From Priapulus caudatus (lineage: Eukaryota; Priapulida; Priapulimorpha; Priapulimorphida; Priapulidae): 41,545 nucleotides of DNA. The DNA is taken from the NCBI RefSeq assembly GCF_000485595.1, contig NW_014577249.1, positions 266,328 through 307,872 on the forward strand, written 5' to 3'. A program made the translations under genes and the position numbers. Shown here piece by piece: positions 18,618 to 27,602 of this stretch; the first letter of the stretch is position 1; every line of letters begins with the position of its first letter. Below the pieces are notes generated by a model. That model searched no databases. It worked only from the letters and a program-made list of their open reading frames with translations, and was not told where the DNA came from.

Positions 18618-21600
18618 ATGGCAAAAGTGCAAGTGACAAATGTGGTCGTGTTGGATAATCCGTCTCCCTTCCTCAATCCTTTTCAATTTGAAATAACATT
18701 TGAATGCATAGAAAATCTACCTGAAGGTAAGCCATTTTACCGTTTTAAAATACTGACGGTATTGCCATTAAGCGGTAAGCGGGTAGTTTGAATTGTGAGG
18801 GAACATTAGTGATACAATTACAAATACAATATATCATATTATTGTAATATTATTGACAATGTCAATGACATGACCTGGGTTAGTAGGTGATTTTTACAAC
18901 ACTCAAAATCAATGTCATTGACAGTGTGGCTGTTGATTGTCGTTGTGACAATGACTGTCAGTGTCACTGTCACTGAGTCGTTGTCGAGGTGCGCAATACA
19001 CCCGTTGACAGTTTAACACTGCGCATGCGCTTAGCCTAATGTCAAAGGTCGGGAGGAGTTTCCGTCCCAGAAAGCGCGAGTAAAATGCGCGAACAATGGC
19101 GTTAGCGTGTAGTGTGAAGGGCTGCTCAAACGGATCGTATTGGCTTAAGAAAGACTTAGAGCATGCATTGACCATAATTTAAATGTATCAAGTGTCATGT
19201 CACTCAGGTAATCCATTATCGGTGCTCTATTCCCTGCTACGTGCACTGTTCTTCGACACAAAGGTGAGCGACCTGCGTATGCAAGGCAGATAACGCATCG
19301 AGATAAACAATATTGCGGAGTTTACTCGCACATCCGGGCTCTCGCGGAGATGCGTAACTAATGGCGCAGAACATAGGCGCAGAACTGTCAATGGGTGTAT
19401 TGTGTTATTCTTGTTTTTGTACTTTTCAGATTTGGAATGGAAAATAATTTATGTTGGTTCAGCTGAAAGTGAGGAGTATGATCAAGTATTGGACTCTGTC
19501 TTAGTTGGACCTGTACCAGAAGGAAAACACATGTTTGTCTTTCAGGTAGGATAATGATTAATTGACATTGCCATTGGTAAAACACAATTAATGCACTACC
19601 AAAGTCCAAGGAATGCCCATGCATACATCAAAAGACCACTTTAAACTTGCTGTAGGGAAACGTGTAATTAGCTGTAGCTCTTATATTTCAAGAATCACCA
19701 CAGCAAGTGTCTGATGTAACCCCCATGAATCAGTAAATCTCTGCATGGCTAATTGTTCGCGGCCCGGGGGAGGGGGGACTCCCTATATATATATTGTATG
19801 GTAGACCTGTATGTGCCACGGTTATAACCCATCTACCTTATTTTGTAGGGAGTGCTCCAGGGTAAAAAATACACGGGAGCGATGAGCGATTCGCTCTTCA
19901 AACCTCCGAAATCGCTCCCGTGAGGCTCAAAATAGCTCGCGTAAAATTTTTGACGAGAGCTATTTTTCCACAGACTTGAAAAAGAGCTCTCGTGGAAAAA
20001 AAGAATTTTTTCCCCTGGAGTGCCCTCCCCCGGGGTTCGCGGCCACTTATTTGATCACAAAAATCACGATATTCCACACACATCAATCCCAAGTTGATAA
20101 AAAGTCATTCCACGGGTACCGTGAATGGCTAAATTTCGTACCGAAATGAAATAATATATAGTGACTCAGGGTGCGAAATTAACGGTAGTCCGGAGTCAAA
20201 TACGCCCTGATTTACTGCCGGACTCCCTGATTTGACATATGCAGGAGTCCGTATGACTCCCTGAAAATTCTGCCATACTAACTAGTTCGTTTCTGAGCAC
20301 GCGGCCTCGCGGAATTACCGTATTTTTTCAGCAAATGTCCAAAGGAAATTTGCCAGATCATGAGTTGTGCAGTCACATGAATCTTCAAAATAAGCACATG
20401 CATGTATGCGTCATTGTTAATATCTTTAATTTTGAACTTCAGACTGCGGACTCCCTCATTTTGCCGAGGACTCCCTCTTTTTGATGTCTCTTTTTTTGTC
20501 CGTTGTTCAAGAGTCAATTTCTACCCCTGGTGACTACAAGATTATACATTTTTTATGCATATATATGCATTGCAGGCAGACCCACCGAATCCTAACCTGA
20601 TTCCGCTCGCGGACGTCGTCGGTGTAACTGTCGTCCTCATCACGTGCTCGTACAGAGGTGCGGAGTTTGTCCGTGTCGGCTACTACGTCAACAATGAGTA
20701 CAGTGACCCGGAGTTGAGGGAAAACCCTCCATCGCAGCCTGAGTTTGACAAGGTGAGCTTGGTTGTAGCTTTAACGAGTATATAACAAGGAACACGTTGC
20801 TTGGCTTTGGTCTGTAACTCGCAAAATAAATAGCACAAACGCGCAACTTCATCAGGGTGGCAGCACAATCACAGGGTGTCATGTCAGCAGCCAAAAATAA
20901 AGATTTCGAAACTCACTGTTGTTTTATGACAAATGTGAATGCATGATTATAGAAATTTGTAGGTATATTATATACTATTGTTTATGCACTTCTATCATAA
21001 TATACCCTAAAATTCTAGGGCTTAGTATCCCTTTAATCAGAAGTAGATAATTGGGAAGGAGTGTGACTTCAACAAACAATGGAAATTCGTCATTTACTAG
21101 CCTTACAATTCTCCATTCTGTTGCCAGCAAACCGAATGTATAACCCGCCTAACTTGAAACAAAAAGCAGCTACTAACGACTCTTGCGCACTCTTGTGCCC
21201 TCGGCGATGTGGTGTGGCTCGCTGGGAGATTGGAGCTGGAGCTGCTGCTGATTGCTGTGGGCATGCGTGCATGGGGGGCATACCAGCTGTAAGTAGGTAA
21301 AAGATTAGCTCGCCGAGTGTTGCGTCGATGTCCAATCTCCCAGCGAGCCACACCGCATCGCCGACGGCACAAGAGTGCGCAAGAGTCGTTACTCGTTAGT
21401 AGCTGCCTTTTGTTTCAAGTTAGGCGGGTTATACATTGGTTTGCTGGCAACAGAATGGAGAATCGTGTCGTACGTTTTAGTCTGTATATATCCGGATTGC
21501 GGGTGTATACGAGGAAACGATTTCGCACGATGCTAGGCGAATGTACTGTGTACGATTTGAGCTCAAGTTGGTTGAGTTACGCGTTGTAAATCGTAGGTAT

Positions 21601-22211
21601 TCTAAGGCTAGTAAATGACGAATACTCCTTGTTGATTGAAGTCACACTCCTTCCCTATTATCTGCTCCTGCTTTAATCCAACTACTCGGTTGTGAGGTTG
21701 ATGCAAGGGTGTAGCTATAGTTGCTTGCTGCTCATAAATGGAAATTCTGAAGCAGGTCTACTACACAGTCGTTACTTCACTGTAATATTACTTCTACGTA
21801 TGACGCAGTTCAAAGTGGCAATCCATAGCAAATTATGTATTATTATTTTAACTGCTCAACACTATTGCATTTATCAGATTTTTTCTCCATAAAAAAAGTC
21901 TTCAGTACATGTATTTGTATTTGTATTACATGCAATAAAGATTAATAATAATAATAATAATAATAATATCCTTTCAGCTCGCTCGCAACATTCTTGCTTC
22001 GGACCCACGCGTGACACGCTTCAAGGTCGACTGGGGTGATGAGTCGGGCAACGAGGAAAACGTCCAGCCAGCAGTCAGCATGGACGCAAACTCCAACCAA
22101 CCGATGGCGATGGAGACTTCGTCCAATCACACGGCAGACGATGCGATGGCGGGCATCGACGCGATGAAGCGGGTGCATGGACCAGCTGCGACGCCGGCCA
22201 CCGGATTATGA
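18618..22211 (+). CDS. ASF1 histone H3-H4 chaperone
   Basis: ASF1 binds H3-H4 dimers and passes them to CAF-1 and HIRA during replication-coupled and replication-independent nucleosome assembly in the nucleus. The exons are 18618-18726, 19430-19545, 20576-20752 and 21978-22211, all GT-AG with matching phases, giving 211 aa (human ASF1A is 204). The start [18 protein letters not shown] is nearly invariant in the family. The Ig-like core covers residues 1-155 without gaps relative to human numbering: E49, D54, D88, V94 and R108, known histone-contact positions, are all present, as is the YYVNNEY strand. E36-D37 of the HIRA/CAF-1 contact edge is split by intron 1. After about 156 the tail is acidic, then rich in Met, Asn and Ala, and poorly conserved, as usual. 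It is single-copy in this window and undamaged. Confidence 0.98.
20167..20529 (+). mobile_element. CAGGG-ended TIR element in ASF1 intron 2
   Basis: Starts CAGGGTGCGAAATTAAC and ends GTCAATTTCTACCCCTG, imperfect inverted copies. A perfect 6-bp direct repeat GTGACT flanks it (20161-20166 and 20530-20535). The inside repeats GGAGTC and its complement several times. A truncated relative lies inverted at 11985-12254. No coding capacity. Confidence 0.75.
21031..21680. repeat. large foldback in ASF1 intron 3
   Basis: A left arm of about 200 bp (21031-21233) is inverted at 21332-21680 with high identity (for example GGCTCGCTGGGAGATTGG opposite CCAATCTCCCAGCGAGCC). The right arm carries an extra block of about 138 bp (about 21465-21602) absent from the left arm. 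The loop (21234-21331) includes a GGAGCTGGAGCTGCTGCTG stretch. The transcript could fold into a long hairpin within the intron. Confidence 0.85.
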
Positions 22212-23207
22212 GGGGGCGCCACAGTAGTAATCATGTGCGTGTCAAATCGCCGCTGTATATTTTTTCACATAGGTTTTGTATGATATCGATGTTGAGCCCA
22301 AACAGGTGGCAGCATCAGCCGGGGCAAATGACACAGGCGTGTGTTCTTTTTTATTTGTCGTGGCTGCTGCCTTACAAAGCATGCGAATTTTACCTGGTCA
22401 TTGTGAGAGTGCCTTGTTTGGGCTGCTTATGTAAATAAGGCGAGATCCGGGACACGAATAACCGAGGTGTCGTCGCTGCGATGGTGAGTAACACATGTTG
22501 AATACGTTCATTTGTCCACACTTACTCTGGATGCATACGTCGGTAATCAAAACGTGTTTCATCGTGCACACACTGCAGAGTTTGGCTCTTCGAGTGATCT
22601 TGAGCATTTTCTTTCTGCCGTTGTGGAACACCGTGTAAATTACACGTTGCGTGCATGCACTGTAACATTTATTCAACATCTGCAGCAGAGATTTTGCACG
22701 CTTGCTCACCTATCACTCTCCTACACTACCCTAGACGACAGACACATGCGCATCAGTTACGCTTGGGAGTGTTGGATTCACTCTAAATAATGCTTGCTGG
22801 AGCCAGTATTTCATTAAGATATAAATTGTGATTGCATATTACACAATTAGTGCATCGCTCTTGCATCTGCATCCTCCTATCATGCCTATGCATTATCTTT
22901 ACTTGGAATTTGTCGCTCGTTACCTGAACAAGTGGAGAAAACGGCTTATACTCACAATTGCGATCTCAGTATCGCGTCGACCAACAACCGTCCGTTGGAA
23001 TATGATGTCCGTTGTTTGGTGTTATTCGTGGACATTATGGTACTATTTAGGTGGATGGCCACTGTAGTGGTGTAGATGGAAAGATGTAGTACAAATTACA
23101 TAATTATGTGTCAGCCGTACATGTTTGTTTCTGTGGTATCCTACAATGCATCTAGGTATTTCAGGAAGTGGTTTTGGTTGCACTAATGAAGTGGATTTAC
23201 AGAATAT

Positions 23208-23494
23208 CAGGCTTCTCCAAGAGCACTTATAGCCTGGCGGCCCGCCAGGCTATCGTCGAGCCCCGCCATCCTAAAATGCACCCGCCACTCTAAATATCAT
23301 AGCCGCCATCCTGGTGTACACACAAGAAGTGTCCCAGATTGCATCTCAGAGCTTCTACAATTCAAACATTTTCCGGGGGGGGGGGGTTGCATGCCCCCGG
23401 ACCCCCCTACCACGCAAATCGACTTTGGTGATTTGCAACTAGGACCGTAAAGGCAGCACCCCCATGCTATAATGAAAAGGCTTGGAGAACCCTG
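23208..23494. mobile_element. short TIR element (CAGGSTTCTCCAAG ends)
   Basis: A 287-bp unit starting CAGGCTTCTCCAAG and ending with the near inverse CTTGGAGAACCCTG, flanked by a 5-bp direct repeat AATAT (23203-23207, 23495-23499). The inside has two CCCGCCA-rich repeats and a G11 run followed by CCCCCGGACCCCCC. Non-coding. Confidence 0.7.
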
Positions 23495-23539
23495 AATATT
23501 AAAAGAAACAAACCACTATATAGTAAAGTCTTAGATATG

Positions 23540-23608
23540 CAATGTGTGTGTATGTATGTGTGTGCATGTGTGCATACATGTCTGTTTGTGTGTGGTGTGG
23601 TGTGTGTG

Positions 23609-23640
<32 letters not shown>

Positions 23641-23665
23641 TGCGTGCGCGCGCGCGCGCGTGCAT
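23540..23665. repeat. (GT)n/(GCGT)n microsatellite
   Basis: Mixed GT, GCGT and GC alternating runs. Z-DNA-prone sequence in the ASF1 3' flank. Confidence 0.9.
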
Positions 23666-24182
23666 ACATCTTGGTGTGTAGATGTATAATTTCAATAAAA
23701 CGGGCCTGTGCATGAATACGTGCCACCCAATGATTGAAATAAGTTGTGACACTCAAAAAACCCAAATACGATTCCGTACATGTTGTTTCAGAAATATATA
23801 TAGTAATTACTATATATAGAAAAATACATGTTGGAGGTGTTACTATATGTATTACTGGTAACGTGACTGCATGAATAAGTTGTATTTTTGTATGTACACT
23901 GTACAGTAACATGATTGTGACATTTCTCTTTTCATTAATCATGTAATCATTTTTGGGGAAGGTGGGGGGACATGTACTCTGTTTAGGGTTTGTTGATAAG
24001 GAAGTATCAATACAATATACTAGCCACAATTATTTATGCATGTATATTTATATTTCTGTGTATGTCATCACGGCATGCACTTAAATAATAGTGACATCAA
24101 TTACAAGAGAAATAGTTGAATCTCTACCATAGCTAAGCTGTACCCCGTGCTTGGAAATGATTGTTAGTACCTGAGCAATAAA

Positions 24183-26084
24183 TCTAGTAGCTGACTAGCT
24201 GCAAAGATATGGTAATCGTATGGTAAAGATTGTGCAAGCTATTTCATACTTGTGCAATGCGTCTGTATTCAAAAAGCATGTATCTGTTTCAATCATCAAC
24301 GTTTGGCGTTTCATCATATAAGGCAATGCAAACATCTATTTACTGGCTGCAGTACTGAATAATAGTGTGGTTTCTACACTTACATTTAAGTGTGTCTGGA
24401 GCTAATTGGTAATACTGGCACTACCTATGAAGAAATGTAAAGCAGTGTTTCGACAAGGATATTACAACAGAAGTTAATCTGGCTTTACATCTGAATATGC
24501 TTGATTTTTAATCAGATGGAGTTTGATGTTACAATTTTGAAAACCTATTGCATTGAAAACACTATTTTGCGTGGGATCTGTTGTTGTGATTAATAATCAC
24601 AGCACCTACGTTTGTACATACTTTGCATACAGTTACATGTAGGATGTGCATTTAAATGTTAGATAACTTAAACATTAAACTTTTGATAATAAGTAATTAG
24701 TACAATGGTTTTTGTATTTTCACTATCGTACCTATCAAATAGTTTTCATTGGCATAGCTTACAACTATTCAACTATTATTTGTATGAATAACACACGTAG
24801 CAACATTTATTTACACATTCATCTGAGTGCCTATATATTATACTGTCCGAAAGTGTGCATCATTGGCCTGGAGTAGGCAGTATTGAAGTTAGGATAGTCA
24901 CTGCTGCACGTACTATCTCTATACCACCGTGAGTTGAGACATTGAAGGTGGCGTTGTCTTCCAATTCTTTCACAAGACAGTACTGTTACTGTACAGACAG
25001 TTCACTTCTGTTCAAAGAAGGAAAGTGTTACAGGAAGTAAACGTCATGATAACTCACTATCACAGTGTAGTCCTATAATAGTCACGATTATTCAGCATTA
25101 ATTATATCAGTAATCAGTTATCAGCAGGCTTTTTAAATTACACCTTGATCAAAAAGAAAGGTTAAATGCTAAAAAGCTGTTAAATGTAGGGGGTCGATAA
25201 GTACACATACGTACGTACGCAGGGATAAAGTTGATAAAAGTGTAAAATATCGGAGGGCATTAATTTCGAAGCCACGTACGTTACGCTGTAAAGGTAATTA
25301 CTTTTAAATTGCCCTGGCAGCTGGTTGATATAATAGGGCCATCACAAACAACACGAAGCATAACAGCGAAAGTGATCGATTCAAACGCTGATTAAACCTA
25401 CAAAGTGCACATCACTTAATATTAATTCCGAGTTTAAATCCTCCCGGTCCACCCACATGTACAACGACAACGACAGCCTTCCCCGTTCCCTGGCGGAGAA
25501 TGCGGGAAGTAACGCTCCTCACGTGACGACCGCATATCATCTAGAAATGTACACGCATCGTTTACATGCCTTCATGAAATCTGCACGAGGCGTCTGCGAT
25601 CCCTCCGCCATATTGAATTCCGCTGCGAAACATTACGCGAATCAGTGTTCAAGAGTAATTTCAACGCGTCCTCACTGCTAGATACTGCCAGACACGCATT
25701 CGCAAAGGTAAGAAACCGCTATAACATTTTGTTAGGATTACAAAGAAGTGATACAATTACCGTAGAACGTTGGAATACGGCCAAACTAACAAATTTTGTT
25801 TCAGCTAGTTCAATCGCAACTCCCCCGCATCGCACTCAGCTGTAAGCTATTGTCGGCCACTGTTTAGTTCCAATCGATGTATGCAAACTTTTCCTGCTCC
25901 TCGATTGGAATTTACATCGCGTTGAGGTTCAATGAATGGGCTTCGCGACTTAGTCCTTATTTTTAAGAAATTAAAAAAGTAAATGCGTGCGGTAACGCGA
26001 CGAAAATTAGAACCGCATTGCTGAATTCAGATGTCCACGCCTCTCGGTACACGGGAACGTAAACACACAGTAGGGCCTACTAAT
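24183..26084. other. unassigned intergenic sequence
   Basis: No domain or RNA recognised. An open frame at 25457-25681 (+) with a moderately GC-rich start could be a leftover exon, but has no family resemblance. Inverted TCCAATCGA and TCGATTGGA pieces near 25870 and 25902 make a weak hairpin. Confidence 0.4.
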
Positions 26085-26349
26085 GTTCAAGGGGTCGTTG
26101 TCGTATCAGGTACTACAGATATGTACCCGAGGTACATATATGTATACACAAAGTGTACCAGACTTGTACTACAGAAGTGTACCCTAACCCTAACACTAAC
26201 CCTAACCCTAACCCTAACCCTAACTTTAACCCTAACTCTAACCCTAACCCTAAACATACCTCATATAAAAATATAAACATAATACTAAAAACCTAAAACT
26301 ACCTCGGGTACATATCTGTAGTACCTGATACGACAACGACCCCATCTGC
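26085..26349. mobile_element. TIR element with telomeric-repeat core, copy 2
   Basis: A 265-bp copy of the 17372-17612 element. Perfect 41-bp inverted arms (26094-26134 and 26300-26340) surround a longer CCCTAA array (about 26181-26250), including variants CTTTAA and CTCTAA. The flanks CCTACTAAT and CCTACGCAT match at 7 of 9. The arms match copy 1 over their whole length, while the telomeric core differs in repeat number, so cores expand or contract independently. Confidence 0.85.
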
Positions 26350-26597
26350 CCTACGCATCTGTAGATTTGCATACACAGTCAAAAGCACGATTACTAGCTC
26401 TAACGAAACGCAATTGAACTAGTAGAAAAATTGACGTCAACCATGCAGCGATAAAACGGTGTTAGCTGGTGCGAATTAACTTGATGGTGGGAAGAGGAAC
26501 TCATTGACAATTTACTATTGCACTGGCGATATTACCCTATATCTCGATCTTCGCAGAGTGTCTGTGTCTCGAAATGTGTGGCACTCTTAAAGCCCGC

Positions 26598-26671
26598 CGC
26601 ACACGCTGTGTTTTGTGCTGCGCCATCGGCCACGCGTGGCTGATGGCGCAGCACAAAACACAGCGTGTGCG
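26598..26671. repeat. 74-bp near-perfect palindrome
   Basis: A 30-bp perfect arm CGCACACGCTGTGTTTTGTG.. faces its exact inverse around GGCCACGCGTGGCT. Only one base pair is mismatched and there is no spacer. It could extrude as a cruciform. It is next to a second imperfect hairpin at 26694-26736. Confidence 0.9.
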
Positions 26672-26735
26672 CATGCAAACGCATCGATTTCTTGCGTGTG
26701 GAAAATATCACACGTGTTTGATATTTTCTTCCACG

Positions 26736-26806
26736 CAGGGGCGGATCTAAGAATTTCAAAAAGAGGGGGCACCAAATGAGCAATATATAGTGAAATGTGG
26801 GGGATG
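26736..26806 (+). mobile_element. start of a CAGGGGCGGATC-ended element cut by the gap
   Basis: CAGGGGCGGATCTAAG is a typical terminal sequence of animal hAT-type non-autonomous elements, followed by the usual GGGGGCACC. The rest is lost in the N gap. Confidence 0.5.
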
Positions 26807-26816
26807 NNNNNNNNNN
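26807..26816. other. assembly gap (10 N)
   Basis: Ten N characters. The real size is unknown, and the tandem array to the right suggests the assembly collapsed here. Confidence 0.99.
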
Positions 26817-27340
26817 CACGTACACGCGAGTACACGCACGTGCACGCGGGTACACGGAGATACACGCACGTACACGCACGTACACGCGGGTACACGCGCG
26901 CACGCGCACGTACACGCGGGTACACGGAGATACACGCACGTACACGCACGTACACGCGGGTACACGCACGTACACGCGGGTACACGCACGTACACGCGGG
27001 TACACGCACGTGCACGCGGGTACACGCGTGTACACGCGGGTACACGCACGTACACGCAGGTACACGCACGTACACGCGGGTACACGGAGATACACGCACG
27101 TACACGCACGTACACGCGGGTACACGCACGTACACGCAGGTACACGCACGTACACGCGGGTACACGCGGATACACGTACGTACACGCACGTACACGCGGG
27201 TACACGCGGATACACGCACGTACACACAGATACACGCACGTACACGCACGTACACACAGATACACGCACGTACACGCGGGTACACGCACGTACACGCAGG
27301 TACACGCACGTACACGCGGGTGCACGCAGATACATGCGCA
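26817..27340. repeat. 10-bp minisatellite GTACACGCRS
   Basis: About 52 copies of a 10-bp unit, GTACACGCAC or GTACACGCGG with GTACACGGAG and GTACACACAG variants. Because 10 is not a multiple of 3 and the unit lacks stops, several frames on both strands stay open for more than 180 codons (Tyr-Thr-Arg-Val-His and Cys-Val-Tyr-Val-Arg types). These are not taken as genes. Confidence 0.93.
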
Positions 27341-27380
27341 TACTATCCTCCTGGGTTTGGGTTACATTAATGTATCTAGT

Positions 27381-27453
27381 CCTTGTGCATGCACAAATAC
27401 ACAGTGATATAGAGTATCACTCTATATCACTGTGTATTTGTGCATGCACAAGG
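27381..27453. repeat. perfect 35-bp-arm palindrome
   Basis: The left arm CCTTGTGCATGCACAAATAC.. (27381-27415) is exactly inverted at 27419-27453 around a 3-nt spacer ATC. It contains a nested GTGCATGCAC palindrome. It lies 40 bp from the minisatellite end. Confidence 0.95.
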
Positions 27454-27602
27454 GCGTGCGCGCTATGTGTTGCAGCGGCCGGTGTATTGGACGGTGTTGA
27501 AGTGAAGTTATTAGGTCAAATCAAACATTAAGACTATTACTGGTACTGGTACTGGTAGGGCTAGTACTAGTAGTAGTACTGACAAGTTGTATTTATTAAC
27601 CA

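Larger units (their letters stand above)
22212..24182 (+). other. ASF1 3' untranslated/flanking region
   Basis: No other gene is visible on either strand. Candidate poly(A) signals AATAAA occur at 23694-23699 and 24177-24182, the first right after a (GT)n tract. Which one ends the ASF1 mRNA cannot be decided. Small open frames at 22208-22438, 22398-22709, 22512-22790 and 22828-23067 lack features. Confidence 0.5.

Noticed and set aside
25457-25845. Two plus-strand frames as a new gene
   Set aside because: No domain, no upstream promoter element and no convincing second exon; left unassigned.
26532-27531. Six long frames across the N gap and minisatellite
   Set aside because: Made by a 10-bp stop-free unit and by Ns read as X; open on both strands.
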